Shown here one piece after another: positions 18,099-28,261 of a stretch of 50,973 bases of DNA. Both the position numbers and the translations under genes were made by a program. A model generated the notes under the pieces. The model had not been told where the DNA came from and made no database searches. It saw only the letters and a list, made by a program, of their open reading frames with translations. This DNA is from Chloroflexota bacterium (lineage in GTDB: Bacteria; Chloroflexota; Dormibacteria; CF-121), in contig VBEN01000009.1 of assembly GCA_005881175.1 (NCBI GenBank), positions 1 to 50,973 on the forward strand, given 5' to 3'. The stretch's first letter is position 1. Each line of letters begins with the position of its first letter.

Positions 18099-19418
18099 TT
18101 GATCCCCCGATACGCTCACCCGGAGATGAGCGAGATCTTCGCCCCAAAGCAGCGCTACGAACTGTGGCTGCGGATCGAACTCATCGTGACCGAGGGTTGG
18201 GCCGAGATCGGAGAGATCCCCAAAGCGGCGATCGAGCGCCTCCGGCAGGCGACTGTCGATCCCGATCACATCGCCCGGCTGGAGGAGCGGGTTGGGCATG
18301 ATGTGGTGGCTTTCCTGGACTCTCTGGCCGAGTCGGTGGGAGACGACGCCCGTTACCTGCACCGGGGCCTGACTTCCTCCGACATCCTCGATACGGCGCT
18401 GGCGCTGCAGCTGGTCAGCGCCGCCGACATCCTGCTCAACGACCTCGATCGGGTTTCCTCCGTGATCCGGCGCCGTGCGATCGAGGAGCGCGGGACGCTG
18501 ATGGCCGGCCGGACCCACGGCATCCATGCCGAGCCGCTGAGCTTCGGGTTTGTGCTCGCCGGCTGGCTGGACGAGCTGGACCGTGACCGCCAGCGGCTGG
18601 TCACCGCCCGGGAAGACATCCGAGTGGGCAAGCTGTCCGGCGCGGTGGGGACGCATGCCACGGTCGATCCCCGGGTCGAAGAAGCTGCCCTGGCAAAGCT
18701 GCGCCTCAAGGTCGCGCCCGTGACGACTCAGGTGATCCCGCGCGACCGGCACGCCGCCTACCTCTCGACGCTGGCTGTGCTTGCCGGCAGCCTTGAGAAA
18801 TTCGCCACGGACATCCGGCATCTGCAGCGGAGTGAGGTCTCCGAGGTTCGTGAACCGTTCGGCGAGCAGCAGAAGGGCTCGTCCGCGATGCCGCACAAAC
18901 GCAACCCGATCCTGAGTGAGCGGATCTGTGGCCTGGCCCGGGTGATGCGCGGCTACGCCCAGACCGCGCTGGAGAACCAGGCGCTCTGGCACGAGCGTGA
19001 TATCAGCCATTCCTCGGCGGAACGAATCATCGTTCCCGATGCCTGCGTCCTGCTCGATTACATGCTCCGCCTGACGGCCGACATCCTGGAAGGATTGACC
19101 ATCGACCGCGAACGGATGCGGGCCAATCTGTATCGCAGCGGCGGCGTGGTCTTCTCGCAGCGGGTGCTGCTGGCCCTTGTTCAGAAAGGGATGTCGCGCC
19201 AGGACGCCTATCGGGTCGTGCAGCGCGCGGCCTTGAGCGCGCTCGATGATGGGCAGGACTTCAAGACCATCGTCGGGCAAGCGCCGGAGGTGCGCGAGAG
19301 GCTCACCGCCGAAGAGCTCGCGGAGCTCTTCGACCCAGCCTTCTACCTGCGCCACCTCGATGTGACCTTCGAGCGGCTCGGGATTGAGCCGGCCCCCGCG
19401 GAGATCCAGCGCAGATGA
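18099..19418 (+). CDS. purB: Adenylosuccinate lyase
   Basis: Cleaves SAICAR to AICAR and adenylosuccinate to AMP, acting twice in purine synthesis. The 439-residue length and helix-rich sequence match the fumarase/aspartase superfamily. The superfamily signature 'GSSAMPHKRNP' is near residue 265, 'TSSDILDTA' near 90 and 'GRTHGIHAEP' near 140, the latter two supplying active-site residues. The start appears to be TTG at 18099, spaced well from AAAAGGAGA. First gene of a nine-gene operon; its stop overlaps purC (ATGA). Confidence 0.96.
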   Translation: MIPRYAHPEMSEIFAPKQRYELWLRIELIVTEGWAEIGEIPKAAIERLRQATVDPDHIARLEERVGHDVVAFLDSLAESVGDDARYLHRGLTSSDILDTALALQLVSAADILLNDLDRVSSVIRRRAIEERGTLMAGRTHGIHAEPLSFGFVLAGWLDELDRDRQRLVTAREDIRVGKLSGAVGTHATVDPRVEEAALAKLRLKVAPVTTQVIPRDRHAAYLSTLAVLAGSLEKFATDIRHLQRSEVSEVREPFGEQQKGSSAMPHKRNPILSERICGLARVMRGYAQTALENQALWHERDISHSSAERIIVPDACVLLDYMLRLTADILEGLTIDRERMRANLYRSGGVVFSQRVLLALVQKGMSRQDAYRVVQRAALSALDDGQDFKTIVGQAPEVRERLTAEELAELFDPAFYLRHLDVTFERLGIEPAPAEIQRR

Positions 19419-20344
19419 CGGCGGTCACGACGACGGCCCTGCCCCTGCCGTTGCACTCCCGCGGCAAGGTCCGCGACACCTACCGGATGAGCGAGGGCGA
19501 GCTGTTGATGGTGGCGACCGACCGGATTTCCGCCTTCGACGTGGTGCTCCCAACCCCGATCCCACAAAAGGGACGGGTCCTGAATCAACTCTCGCTTGCC
19601 TGGTTCGCGCAGACGGCCGACCTGGTCCGCAATCACCTTTCCCCTGACCTGTCGGTCCCACCCCCGCTCCTCCGTGAGCTGCCGGACCTCGAGCAGCGGA
19701 GCATGCGGGTCGTTATGGCCGAGCCGATCCCGTTTGAGTGCGTGGTACGCGGCTACATCTCGGGGTCGGGCTGGAAGGACTACCAGCGCAGCGGATCGAT
19801 CGCCGGAGCGCCGCTGCCCAGGGGATTGCGAGAGAGCGCCCGGCTGCCCGAACCGATCTTTACCCCATCCACCAAGGCGGCTGCCGGCCATGATGAAAAC
19901 ATTTCGCGGGCTGAGCTCGCCAACAGGGCCGGCCGGGAGCTGGCCGAGACGCTCGAACGGCTCAGCCTTTCGCTCTACCGGTTTGGGACGGAGCGGGCGC
20001 TGACGTCGGGACTCATCCTGGCCGATACGAAGTTCGAGTTCGGGTTCCATCATGGTGAGATCATCTTGATCGATGAGCTGTTGACGCCCGATTCATCGCG
20101 GTTCTGGGATGCCGAACAATACCGTCCCGGGGGACCACAGCCGTCATTCGACAAGCAGTACGTCCGCGATTACCTCGAGCAACTTGGCTGGAACAAGCAA
20201 CCGCCGGCACCCTGGCTGCCTGATGACGTGGTTGAGGGAACGAGCAGCCGTTACCTCGAGGCACTGCGCCGCCTCGGGGCCGCCGGCCCACGGGAGCCAC
20301 GCGAATTGCGAAGCGAGGGTTTGAGGCGTTATGTACCGAGCTGA
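19415..20344 (+). CDS. purC: Phosphoribosylaminoimidazole-succinocarboxamide synthase
   Basis: ATP-dependent joining of CAIR and aspartate to SAICAR. The 309-residue enzyme is of the longer yeast-like type. The N-terminal 'SRGKVRDTYRM' and 'VATDRISAFDVVLP' form the nucleotide-binding part; 'VRGYISGSGWKDYQ' and 'LADTKFEFGF' are the family signatures. The ATG overlaps the purB stop by 4 bases, and the 3' end overlaps purS by 14 bases. Complete and typical. Confidence 0.96.
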   Translation: MTAVTTTALPLPLHSRGKVRDTYRMSEGELLMVATDRISAFDVVLPTPIPQKGRVLNQLSLAWFAQTADLVRNHLSPDLSVPPPLLRELPDLEQRSMRVVMAEPIPFECVVRGYISGSGWKDYQRSGSIAGAPLPRGLRESARLPEPIFTPSTKAAAGHDENISRAELANRAGRELAETLERLSLSLYRFGTERALTSGLILADTKFEFGFHHGEIILIDELLTPDSSRFWDAEQYRPGGPQPSFDKQYVRDYLEQLGWNKQPPAPWLPDDVVEGTSSRYLEALRRLGAAGPREPRELRSEGLRRYVPS

Positions 20345-20636
20345 AGTCTTCGTCACGCTGAAGGCGGTTGTCAACGATCCCGCGGGTCTCACGATCCGCG
20401 GGGGTCTGCACGCCCTCGGCTTCGAGTCGGTCAAAGATGTGCGGGCCGGCAAGTACCTCGTGATCACGGTGGACGAGCCGGACGAAGATCATGCCCGAGC
20501 TCGGGTCGAAGACATGGCTCACCAGCTTCTCGCCAATGCGGTCATCGAGGATTTCCGGGTCGAGCTCCGGCCCGAGCCCGCGTTGCAATCTCCCTCCCCC
20601 GCTCGCGGGGGAGGCCAGGGCGGGGGCGGTTCTTGA
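20331..20636 (+). CDS. purS: FGAM synthase subunit PurS with repeat-derived C-terminal tail
   Basis: Small subunit that bridges PurL and PurQ in the three-part FGAM synthase. Typical PurS proteins have about 80-85 residues; the core here ends at about residue 82 ('VIEDFRVELRP'). It is followed by an extra ~17-residue Pro/Gly/Ser-rich tail encoded by a GC-rich palindromic repeat (20589-20626). The reading frame runs through the repeat without a stop and still overlaps the TTG of purQ (TTGA), so coupling is preserved. The tail is probably unstructured; its effect on complex assembly is unknown. Confidence 0.9.
   Translation: MYRAEVFVTLKAVVNDPAGLTIRGGLHALGFESVKDVRAGKYLVITVDEPDEDHARARVEDMAHQLLANAVIEDFRVELRPEPALQSPSPARGGGQGGGGS
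20589..20626 (+). repeat. GC-rich palindromic repeat, copy 1 (inside purS)
   Basis: CTCCCTCCCCC-GCTC-GCGGGGGAGG followed by CCAGGGCGGGGG. The first part can form a strong hairpin. It resembles the C-run/G-run interspersed repeats scattered through many GC-rich genomes, and it matches copy 2 in carAB closely. It encodes the extra C-terminal residues of PurS. Confidence 0.6.
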
Positions 20637-21334
20637 GGACGGGCATCGTTGTCTTCCCGGGCACCTGGAGTGACCGGGACTGTGCTCATGCGGTCGGCGA
20701 GATCCTGGGCGAGCCGGTCCGCTACGTCGATCATCGCGAGCGCGATTTGCATGATCTGGACCTGGTCATCCTGCCTGGCGGCTTTTCCTACGGCGACTAT
20801 CTGCGCTGCGGCGCGCTAGCGCGCTTCACACCGGTGATGGAGGCCGTCAGCGACTTTGCGAATCGTGGCGGACTGGTGCTGGGAATCTGCAACGGCTTTC
20901 AAATCCTGCAGGAGGCACGACTGCTCCCGGGGGCGCTGCTCAGGAATTCATCCTGCGAGTTTCGATGTGAGTGGGTCCACCTGCGTGTTGAGCAGAGTGA
21001 CTCGGCTTTTACGCTGGACTCTCGCCCGGGCCAGGTGCTCCGAATCCCGATTTCCCATGGCGAGGGGAACTTCTTCGCCGATGCACATACCCTCGAGTCG
21101 CTCGAACGAGACGGGAGGGTGGTGTTCCGCTACTGTGCACCGGACGGGCGGGTGACCGCCGCGGCGAATCCGAACGGCTCACTGCGCAACATCGCCGGAA
21201 TCTCCAATCCGCGGGGCAACGTGGTTGGCATGATGCCGCATCCCGAACGGGCCTGCGAGGTGCTGCTGGGCGGCGACGATGGGCTTGCTGTCTTTCGCTC
21301 GGCCGTTCACGCCCTGGCGCGGGTCCCCGTCTAA
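20633..21334 (+). CDS. purQ: FGAM synthase glutaminase subunit
   Basis: Class I glutamine amidotransferase that supplies ammonia to PurL for FGAR to FGAM conversion. It has 233 residues, with '[13 protein letters not shown]' at the N-terminus, the nucleophile cysteine in 'GICNGFQIL' and the His/Glu of 'MPHPERA' near the C-terminus. The start is TTG overlapping the purS stop (TTGA). Its stop overlaps purL by one base (TAATG). Confidence 0.96.
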   Translation: MRTGIVVFPGTWSDRDCAHAVGEILGEPVRYVDHRERDLHDLDLVILPGGFSYGDYLRCGALARFTPVMEAVSDFANRGGLVLGICNGFQILQEARLLPGALLRNSSCEFRCEWVHLRVEQSDSAFTLDSRPGQVLRIPISHGEGNFFADAHTLESLERDGRVVFRYCAPDGRVTAAANPNGSLRNIAGISNPRGNVVGMMPHPERACEVLLGGDDGLAVFRSAVHALARVPV

Positions 21335-23502
21335 TGGCGGCCACTATTGGCCGGCTCGCGTTGGCGGCGGTCGCCCTCAACCAGGACGAATACCGTGGCA
21401 TTCTCGGTGCCCTCGGCCGTGCCCCCAATGAACTTGAGCTCGGGATGCTCGGTGCGCTCTGGAGTGAGCACTGCTCCTACAAGACCTCGAAATCGTTGCT
21501 ACGTCAGCTGCCGACTGAGGGCCCGTACGTGCTTCAAGGTCCAGGCGAGAACGCGGGTGCTGTGGATATCGGTGATGGGCTGGCGGTCGTCTTCAAGATC
21601 GAGTCGCACAATCATCCATCGGCGATCGAGCCATACCAGGGTGCCGCCACCGGTGTGGGCGGGATCCTTCGGGACGTTTTTGCCATGGGGGCACGTCCCA
21701 TTGCGATTCTCAACGCCCTGCGCTTCGGTCCGTTGGAAGGGGGCCGCAATCGTCACCTGTTCCAGGGTGTCGTCGCGGGCATCGGCGGCTACGGCAATTG
21801 CTTCGGCTGTCCGACGGTCGGTGGCGAGGTCTACTTCGATAGCGGTTACGACGACAACCCGATTGTCAATGCGATGTGCGTTGGGCTGGTGGCGCACCAG
21901 CGGCTGCGGCATGCAAAGGCCGACCGCACCGGCGACGTCGTGCTGCTCGTCGGTGCCGACACCGGCCGCGACGGCATCCACGGCGCGACCTTCGCTTCGG
22001 TGGAGATGGATGAACGATCGGCCTCCCGGCGTCCCGCGGTCCAGGTCGGGAACCCATTCCTCGAGAAGCTACTCTGCGAAGCCTGCCTGCAGCTCAACGA
22101 GCTCGACGGCGTCACGGCCATTCAGGACCTGGGCGCTGCCGGATTGACAAGTGCCGCGAGCGAGTTGGCGCACCGCGGCGGTCGCGGCATCGACATCGAT
22201 GTCGACCGGGTCAGCCGGCGGGAGCTGGGCATGAGCGCCTACGAGGTGATGCTGTCCGAATCTCAGGAGCGGATGCTGGTGGTTGTCAGGCCGGAGGCTG
22301 AGACCGCTGCCCGGCAGATCTTCGACCACTTCGAGCTGCATGCGGATCGGGTTGGCAACATAACCTCGACGGGGCGGATCCGCATTCGAGACGCTGGCGC
22401 TGTCGCTGCCGATCTTCCTCTGAAGACGTTGGTCGACGGCGTCCCACTTCGATCACCCGCTGCCGCGTTTGGGGACAAGCCACCGTCGCCCGTTTTGCCT
22501 TCCATCGAGGAGCCCGAGGCCGTGCTGCTGGACCTGATCGCCCGCCCGAACTTGCGCAGCCGCCGTCCCATCTACCGCACCTACGATCACCAGGTCCAGG
22601 ACAATACCGTCATCGGTCCGGGCTTCGACGCCGCCCTGCTGCGAGTGCCGGGCACCCACAAGGCGCTGGCCCTGACGACCGACGGCAATCCCTGGTACGT
22701 TGCGCTCGACCCGTATGAAGGCACGAAAGCCGCGGTCGCTGAGGCGGCCCGAAACATTACGTGCACCGGGGCGCGTCCGATCGCCGTGACCAATTGCCTC
22801 AACTTTGGCAATCCCGAGCGCCCATGGGTTTTTGGACAGCTGCAGGAGAGCGTCCGGGGTCTGGCCGACGCCTGCAGGGCCTTCGACCTCCCGGTGGTCA
22901 GCGGAAACGTGAGCCTCTACAACGAGACGAGTGAACGGAATATCCCGCCGACACCGGTGATCGGCATGGTCGGCTTGCTGGACGACCTATCGGCTCGTTG
23001 CCCGGCTGGGTTTCAGGAGGATGGCGATCTCGTATTCCTCCTGGGAGAGACTCATGAGGAACTCGCTGGCAGCGAGTACCTGCGAATGCTGGGCGCCAGA
23101 GTGGAAGGCCGGCCACCGATGGTGAGTCTCGAGATGGAGCGTCGCCTGCAAGCGGGGCTGCTCGATTCCATCGGAAGAGGAGTGCTACGCTGCGCCCACG
23201 ATGTTGCCGAAGGCGGCCTGCTGATTGCACTGGCGGAGAGTGCGCTCTTCGGCGGACGAGGGCTGCGCTGCCCCAGCATCGTGGGCCACGTCAGTCGTGA
23301 GGCCTTCTACTTCGGTGAATCGCAAGGCCGCGTCATCGTCAGCGTGGCGCCGCGTCGGGTGCCAGAGCTGCAGAAACTGATGGCGCACCACCATGTTCCC
23401 CTCTACGCCATCGGTGTGGTTGGCGGCGAGGACTTCCAGGTGGGATCGGATATCCGGGTCCCCCTCGACACGCTGCGAGCCGCTTGGGAGACGCCCTTTT
23501 GA
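21334..23502 (+). CDS. purL: FGAM synthase large subunit (small-type PurL)
   Basis: ATP-dependent synthetase subunit of FGAM synthase. At 722 residues it is the short PurL that needs separate PurS and PurQ, both encoded immediately upstream. Motifs include 'EHCSYKTSK' with the catalytic histidine near the N-terminus, '[25 protein letters not shown]' (split nucleotide-binding signature) and a repeated AIRS-like half containing 'GNVSLYNET'. ATG start coupled to purQ. Complete. Confidence 0.97.
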   Translation: MAATIGRLALAAVALNQDEYRGILGALGRAPNELELGMLGALWSEHCSYKTSKSLLRQLPTEGPYVLQGPGENAGAVDIGDGLAVVFKIESHNHPSAIEPYQGAATGVGGILRDVFAMGARPIAILNALRFGPLEGGRNRHLFQGVVAGIGGYGNCFGCPTVGGEVYFDSGYDDNPIVNAMCVGLVAHQRLRHAKADRTGDVVLLVGADTGRDGIHGATFASVEMDERSASRRPAVQVGNPFLEKLLCEACLQLNELDGVTAIQDLGAAGLTSAASELAHRGGRGIDIDVDRVSRRELGMSAYEVMLSESQERMLVVVRPEAETAARQIFDHFELHADRVGNITSTGRIRIRDAGAVAADLPLKTLVDGVPLRSPAAAFGDKPPSPVLPSIEEPEAVLLDLIARPNLRSRRPIYRTYDHQVQDNTVIGPGFDAALLRVPGTHKALALTTDGNPWYVALDPYEGTKAAVAEAARNITCTGARPIAVTNCLNFGNPERPWVFGQLQESVRGLADACRAFDLPVVSGNVSLYNETSERNIPPTPVIGMVGLLDDLSARCPAGFQEDGDLVFLLGETHEELAGSEYLRMLGARVEGRPPMVSLEMERRLQAGLLDSIGRGVLRCAHDVAEGGLLIALAESALFGGRGLRCPSIVGHVSREAFYFGESQGRVIVSVAPRRVPELQKLMAHHHVPLYAIGVVGGEDFQVGSDIRVPLDTLRAAWETPF

Positions 23503-24932
23503 TCCGCCGTCACTGGCTCGCCGAGGAACGGATGCATGAGGAGTGTGGTCTGTTCGGCATCGAGGCCCCCGGTGAGGATGTCGCCAATCTGACCTACTTC
23601 GGTCTCTATGCCCTGCAGCACCGTGGCCAGGAGAGCGCGGGCATCGCGGTGAGTGACGGTCGCCAGTTGCGAGTGCACAAGGCGATGGGATTGGTGGCGC
23701 AGGCCTTCGATCAGGCCGCCCTGGAACGCTTGACCGGCCAGCTTGCGCTTGGTCATACGCGTTACTCGACCACCGGGTCGAACCGGCTCGAGAACGCCCA
23801 GCCGATCACCGTCGAACACCCACAACTCGGCACGATGGCGATCGCGCACAACGGCAACCTGACGAATGCTCAGTCGCTGCGCCAGGGCCTCGAGCAGGAA
23901 GGCCTGCGGTTCAAAACATCAAGCGACACGGAAGTCATCGCCGAGGTCCTCGCCCGCACCAGCGGTGGCGACTTGCTATCGGTTCTGCGTCGGGGTCTCC
24001 CCCGATTTCAGGGCGCGTACTGCCTGCTGGTGATGACCCGCGACAGCCTGGTCGGCGTTCGCGATCCCCTCGGCATCCGACCACTCTGCCTCGGACGCCT
24101 CCCCGACGGTGGCGGCATCATCGCCTCCGAGACCTGTGCCCTCGACACCGTCGGCGCCGAGTTCGTGCGGGAGATCGAACCGGGCGAGGCCGTCCGGCTT
24201 GGACAGGGCCAACTGGTAGCCGAGCAGCTGCTGCCTTCGACCCGGAAGGCGATGTGCATGTTCGAGTTCATCTACTTCGCGCGGCCCGACTCGCGCTTGC
24301 AGGGTCAGTCGCTCTATGAAGCCCGCCGCAACATGGGTCGCGAGCTCGCCCGGGAGGCGCCGGCTGACGGCGATATCGTCATCTCCTTACCGGATTCGGG
24401 GACGCCGGCGGCGGTCGGCTACGCGGAGGCCAGCGGTATCCCCTACAGCGAGGGCTTGATCAAGAGCCGCTACATCACGCGCACTTTCATCCAGCCAAAT
24501 CAGCGATTGCGCAACGTCGGCATCAAGTTGAAGTTCAACCCGTTGCGGGAGATCCTCGACGGGAAACGCGTCGTGCTCGTAGACGACTCGATCGTTCGCG
24601 GTACCACCAGCAAGAAGATCGTGGAGGAGTTGCGGCGGGCCGGCACCAAATCCGTCCACATGCGGGTCAGTAGCCCGCCCATCCAGTGGCCCTGTTTCAT
24701 GGGCATCGACATCGCCAGCCGAGCGGAGTTGATCGCCTCGGGCCGGACGGTCGAAGAGGTCGAGCAGCTGATCGGCGCCGACTCATTGAGGTACCTGAGC
24801 AAGGCGGGACTCTTCCGCGCCGTCAAGAATGTGACCGGTTTCTGCATGGCCTGCTTTGACGGTGATTACCCGGTACCCGTACCGGTGCAGCTCGAGATGG
24901 ACAAGCTGGCTCTGGAGACGGTGCTGACGTGA
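23499..24932 (+). CDS. purF: Amidophosphoribosyltransferase
   Basis: Committing step of purine synthesis: PRPP + glutamine to phosphoribosylamine. The N-terminal Ntn-type glutaminase domain has its nucleophile at the cysteine of '[11 protein letters not shown]' (codon at 23544), which must be exposed by removing a short propeptide as in Bacillus PurF. The C-terminal phosphoribosyltransferase domain has the PRPP loop '[16 protein letters not shown]'. Cysteines near the C-terminus ('[12 protein letters not shown]') are typical of iron-sulfur PurF proteins. The TTG at 23499 overlaps the purL stop and has GGGAG upstream; an ATG at 23532 with GAGG is a fair alternative and would give a 4-residue propeptide. 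Confidence 0.95.
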   Translation: MIRRHWLAEERMHEECGLFGIEAPGEDVANLTYFGLYALQHRGQESAGIAVSDGRQLRVHKAMGLVAQAFDQAALERLTGQLALGHTRYSTTGSNRLENAQPITVEHPQLGTMAIAHNGNLTNAQSLRQGLEQEGLRFKTSSDTEVIAEVLARTSGGDLLSVLRRGLPRFQGAYCLLVMTRDSLVGVRDPLGIRPLCLGRLPDGGGIIASETCALDTVGAEFVREIEPGEAVRLGQGQLVAEQLLPSTRKAMCMFEFIYFARPDSRLQGQSLYEARRNMGRELAREAPADGDIVISLPDSGTPAAVGYAEASGIPYSEGLIKSRYITRTFIQPNQRLRNVGIKLKFNPLREILDGKRVVLVDDSIVRGTTSKKIVEELRRAGTKSVHMRVSSPPIQWPCFMGIDIASRAELIASGRTVEEVEQLIGADSLRYLSKAGLFRAVKNVTGFCMACFDGDYPVPVPVQLEMDKLALETVLT

Positions 24933-25936
24933 GCACCTATCGCGAGGCGGGCGTTGACATCACGGCCGGCAACCGTGCTGTCGAGCTGATCAAGCCACTG
25001 GCCGAATCAACCCAGGGTCCTGAGGTGCTTGCCGGGGTGGGCCCCTTCAGCGGACTCTTCGCACTGGATACCCGCCGATACCAGCAGCCGGTGCTGGTCG
25101 CCAGCACCGACGGCGTGGGAACGAAAGTCTTGCTCGCCAGCGAGGCCGGCCGCCACGCCCAGATCGGCGCCGACCTGGTGAACCACTGCGTCGACGACGT
25201 CCTCACCGCGGGCGCTGATCCGATTTTCTTTCTCGATTATGTTGCCACTGGCGTGCTCGAGCCGCCCGTGGTGGCCGAGGTGGTGGCCGGAATGGCGAAC
25301 GCCTGCCGGCAAGTCAACTGTGCGCTGCTTGGCGGGGAAACGGCCGAGATGCCGGGACTGTACCGGCCCTCGACCTACGACATCGCCGGATTCATGGTGG
25401 GAGTTTGCGAACGCGACACGGTCATCGACGGCACGTCGATCAGCGCCGGGGATGCGCTGCTCGCCCTCCCTTCAACCGGCCTCCATACCAACGGCTTCAG
25501 CCTGGCCCGCCGCGTGATCCCTCGCCAGGCACTGGCCCAGACCATCCCTGGGAATGGTCAGACGGTGCTCGATGCGCTTCTGGCGCCCCACCCCTCGTAC
25601 CTGGAGCCGGTGCGCCGGCTGCGCGAGACCGTCACCATCAAAGGGCTGGCGCACATCACCGGCGGCGGCATCGTGGGGAACCTGCCGAGGATCCTGCCGG
25701 TTGGCCTTGGAGGGCGTCTTCAGCGTGGCACCTGGCCGGAGCCACCGATCTTTTCCTATCTGGCTCCCTTCGTTGCGGACGAGGAGATGTGGCGTACCTT
25801 CAACATGGGCATTGGGATGATCGTCGTGGTGGACGAGTCGAGCGTCGAGACCGCGCTGCGGGTCCTCGAAGGGGAGATTTTCCAGGTGGGCGATATCGTG
25901 GCATCCGAGCAGCGGCGTGTCCAGATCCTGGAGTGA
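24929..25936 (+). CDS. purM: AIR synthetase (phosphoribosylformylglycinamidine cyclo-ligase)
   Basis: ATP-dependent ring closure of FGAM to AIR. The 335-residue protein carries the family's 'STDGVGTKV' motif, 'GADLVNHCVDDVLTAGADPIFFLDY' and 'LLGGETAEMPG'. GTG start overlaps the purF stop (GTGA), and the stop overlaps the purN GTG in the same way. The length is slightly below average, but all motifs are present. Confidence 0.96.
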   Translation: MSTYREAGVDITAGNRAVELIKPLAESTQGPEVLAGVGPFSGLFALDTRRYQQPVLVASTDGVGTKVLLASEAGRHAQIGADLVNHCVDDVLTAGADPIFFLDYVATGVLEPPVVAEVVAGMANACRQVNCALLGGETAEMPGLYRPSTYDIAGFMVGVCERDTVIDGTSISAGDALLALPSTGLHTNGFSLARRVIPRQALAQTIPGNGQTVLDALLAPHPSYLEPVRRLRETVTIKGLAHITGGGIVGNLPRILPVGLGGRLQRGTWPEPPIFSYLAPFVADEEMWRTFNMGIGMIVVVDESSVETALRVLEGEIFQVGDIVASEQRRVQILE

Positions 25937-26523
25937 CTCGGCTCCGGGTTGGCGTCCTGGTGTCCGGCCGGGGCAGCAACCTGCAGGCCCTGATCGAGGC
26001 GATGAAGGATCCGCTCTACCCGGCGCGCGTCGTGGTCGTCTGCGCCAACCGCGATTGCGCAGCGCTCGAGCTGGCCAACAAGGCGGGCATCTCGCACGCG
26101 ACCTTCCGGCTGGCCGACTATCCCGACCGTAAAGGGCGCGACCTTTCGATGGCGAGGAAGCTTCGCCTTCACGGCGTGGAACTGGTGGTTTGCGCGGGCT
26201 ACGATGCCATCCTGGAACGTGGCTTCACGCGCGAGTTCGCGGGCCGCATCATCAACATTCACCCGTCCTTACTGCCGCAGTTCGCCGGCACCATGGACGC
26301 GGTCGCCATGGCCCTGGAGGCGCGCGTCACCGAGACGGGATGTACGGTGCACGTGGTGACCAAAGATGTCGACGCTGGGCCGATCCTCGCCCAGCGACGG
26401 GTTGAGGTGCGGCCTGATGACACGGTGGAGACTCTTCGGGAGCGGATCCAGGCCGAGGAGCACACGCTGCTGCCGATGGTCGTCAAGCAGGTCGCCGGCC
26501 AGGCGCTGCCCCTCACGGTGTGA
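25933..26523 (+). CDS. purN: GAR transformylase (folate-dependent)
   Basis: Transfers the formyl group of 10-formyltetrahydrofolate to GAR. It has 196 residues, with 'VGVLVSGRGSNLQALI' at the N-terminus and the catalytic set Asn-His-Asp in 'IINIHPSLLPQFAG' and 'HVVTKDVDAGPILAQ'. The start is GTG at 25933, overlapping the purM stop; longer upstream reading in this frame lies inside purM and is not coding. The stop overlaps the GTG of purH. Confidence 0.95.
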   Translation: MTRLRVGVLVSGRGSNLQALIEAMKDPLYPARVVVVCANRDCAALELANKAGISHATFRLADYPDRKGRDLSMARKLRLHGVELVVCAGYDAILERGFTREFAGRIINIHPSLLPQFAGTMDAVAMALEARVTETGCTVHVVTKDVDAGPILAQRRVEVRPDDTVETLRERIQAEEHTLLPMVVKQVAGQALPLTV

Positions 26524-28040
26524 ACGCGCTCCTCAGCGTCTCGGACAAGACTGGCCTGGTTGATTTCGCGCGCGCGCTCGACCGTCTTGCGGTGACGATT
26601 TTTGCCACGGGGGGTACCGAGCGTGTCCTGCGTGATGCGGGGATCCCTGTGCACGCCCTTCAGGAATTGACCGGATTCCCCGAGATGCTGGATGGCCGCG
26701 TCAAGACGTTGCATCCCAACGTCCACGCCGGTATCCTGGCGCGCCGCGACGAGCCGCGCCACCTGCAGGAGCTTGCCGATCGCAAACTGAAGCTGATCGA
26801 CCTCGTGGTCGTCAATCTCTATCCTTTTGTCGATACGGTGCTGTCCGGCGCGGGCCACGCGCAAACCATCGAGTCCATCGACATTGGCGGGGTGACGTTG
26901 CTGCGGGCCGCCGCCAAGAACCACGACCATGTGCTGCCGGTGGTCCGGCCGAGTGATTACCCGGTCGTGCTTGCCGCGCTCAACGATTCGGCGGGCGTTC
27001 CCCCCTCACTGCGCCGGCACCTGGCGGCGGTGGCCTTCGGACACACGGCTGCCTACGATGCCGCGATCGGTGAGCATCTCCGAGATTCCCACGCCTCGGA
27101 GACGTTACCGCAGGATTTCACGCTCGGCGGCCGTAAGGTGCGGGACCTGCGCTACGGTGAGAACCCGCACCAATCTGCGGCGCTGTATCGCACCGCCGAG
27201 GGCGGCGGCGTCGCAGGGGCGACGCAGTGGCAGGGGGTCGAGCTGTCCTATAACAACCTCCTCGACGCCCAGGCCGCCTGGTCGCTGGTCGGCGATTTCT
27301 CGACCACGGCAGTGGCCATCATCAAGCACGCCAACCCTTGCGGCGTCGCCGTTGGCATGGACCCGGCTGAAGCTTTCGACCGCGCGCTCAACTGCGACCG
27401 TCGCTCTGCCTTTGGTGGCATCGTTGCCTTCAACCGCCCGGTCGGGGCGGCTGCGGCCACGGCACTGGTCGGTCCCTTCCTGGAAGTCGTGGTGGCGCCT
27501 TCCTTCGACGACGCCGCTCGCGAGGTCCTCATAACCAGACCGAAACTGCGCGTGCTCCAACCCGGCCCCGGGGCTGCGAATCTGGGCATGGATGCGCGGC
27601 CCATCACCGGCGGATTTCTGGTGCAGACGGCGGATCGAAGTGGCGGCACGCTGGGTGAGGCTCGAGTCGTGACGTCGAAGATGCCCGATGACGCGACCTG
27701 GAAGGACCTGCAGTTCGCCTGGACCGTCGTCAAGCACGTGCGCTCGAACGCCATTGTGCTGGCGCATGAGGGTGCCGCGGTCGGGATTGGTGCCGGGCAG
27801 ATGAGCCGGGTCGAGGCAGTCGAGCTGGCTGTCCACCGGGGGGCATCGCGTGTAGCCGGCTCGGTGCTGGCCAGCGACGGCTTCTTCCCTTACCCGGATG
27901 GTGTCGAGGTAGCGGCGCGCGCCGGCGTGCGGGCGATCGTCCAGCCGGGCGGCTCGGTCAAGGACAGCGAGGCGGTCGCGGCGGCCGACGCTGCCGGGAT
28001 CGCCATGGTCTTCACCGGCGAGCGTCACTTCAGACATTGA
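26520..28040 (+). CDS. purH: Bifunctional AICAR transformylase/IMP cyclohydrolase
   Basis: Last two steps to IMP. The 506-residue protein has the N-terminal MGS-fold cyclohydrolase ('[14 protein letters not shown]', '[14 protein letters not shown]', '[15 protein letters not shown]') and the C-terminal formyltransferase ('[14 protein letters not shown]', '[13 protein letters not shown]', '[15 protein letters not shown]'). GTG start coupled to purN. It ends the purine operon; the FMN riboswitch leader follows immediately. Confidence 0.97.
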   Translation: MNALLSVSDKTGLVDFARALDRLAVTIFATGGTERVLRDAGIPVHALQELTGFPEMLDGRVKTLHPNVHAGILARRDEPRHLQELADRKLKLIDLVVVNLYPFVDTVLSGAGHAQTIESIDIGGVTLLRAAAKNHDHVLPVVRPSDYPVVLAALNDSAGVPPSLRRHLAAVAFGHTAAYDAAIGEHLRDSHASETLPQDFTLGGRKVRDLRYGENPHQSAALYRTAEGGGVAGATQWQGVELSYNNLLDAQAAWSLVGDFSTTAVAIIKHANPCGVAVGMDPAEAFDRALNCDRRSAFGGIVAFNRPVGAAAATALVGPFLEVVVAPSFDDAAREVLITRPKLRVLQPGPGAANLGMDARPITGGFLVQTADRSGGTLGEARVVTSKMPDDATWKDLQFAWTVVKHVRSNAIVLAHEGAAVGIGAGQMSRVEAVELAVHRGASRVAGSVLASDGFFPYPDGVEVAARAGVRAIVQPGGSVKDSEAVAAADAAGIAMVFTGERHFRH

Positions 28041-28061
28041 CGGAAGGGCGCGAAAAGAATC

Positions 28062-28070
28062 TGCTACCTT
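28062..28070 (+). promoter_or_regulatory. Possible extended -10 promoter ahead of the riboswitch
   Basis: TGCTACCTT fits the extended -10 form TGnTAnnnT and lies a few bases before the first aptamer stem. A TTGACG at 28037-28042 is too distant (22 bases) to be a standard -35. Weak support, but some promoter is expected between purH and the aptamer. Confidence 0.3.
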
Positions 28071-28076
28071 AGTAAG

Positions 28077-28204
28077 CGGTCTTCGGGGCAGGGGTGTGAA
28101 TCCCCGATCGGCGGTAAAGCCCGCGAGCGTCCTACGACGCATGACCCGGTGATGGCGTAGCGCCAATTCCGGGGCCGACCGTACAGTCGGGATGAAAGAA
28201 GGCC
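28077..28204 (+). promoter_or_regulatory. FMN riboswitch (RFN element)
   Basis: The conserved parts of the RFN aptamer are all present in order: 'TCTTCGGGGCAGGGGTG' with the P2 stem, 'GATCGGCGGTAAAGCCCGCGAG', a variable stem, 'GGTGATGGCGTAGCGCCAATTCC', and the closing 'GCCGACCGTACAGTCGGGATG' followed by AAGAAGG. FMN binding normally represses downstream genes. About 57 bases separate the aptamer from the EamA gene's ATG. They contain a hairpin (GCGCACACGGTGCGC) and then AAAGGAG, with no U-run, so control at translation initiation is more likely than termination. Confidence 0.93.
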
Positions 28205-28261
28205 CTCGGAGCGCACACGGTGCGCCCGATCGCTGCCCCGGCGGCCAAAGGAGTGTAGACG

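Noticed and set aside
18051-19355. Long minus-strand open frame over purB, and similar long antisense frames over guaA, the carboxyltransferase and carAB
   Set aside because: GC-rich coding DNA leaves opposite frames open; the translations are Arg/Gly-rich and low in family-like motifs, while the sense genes are complete.
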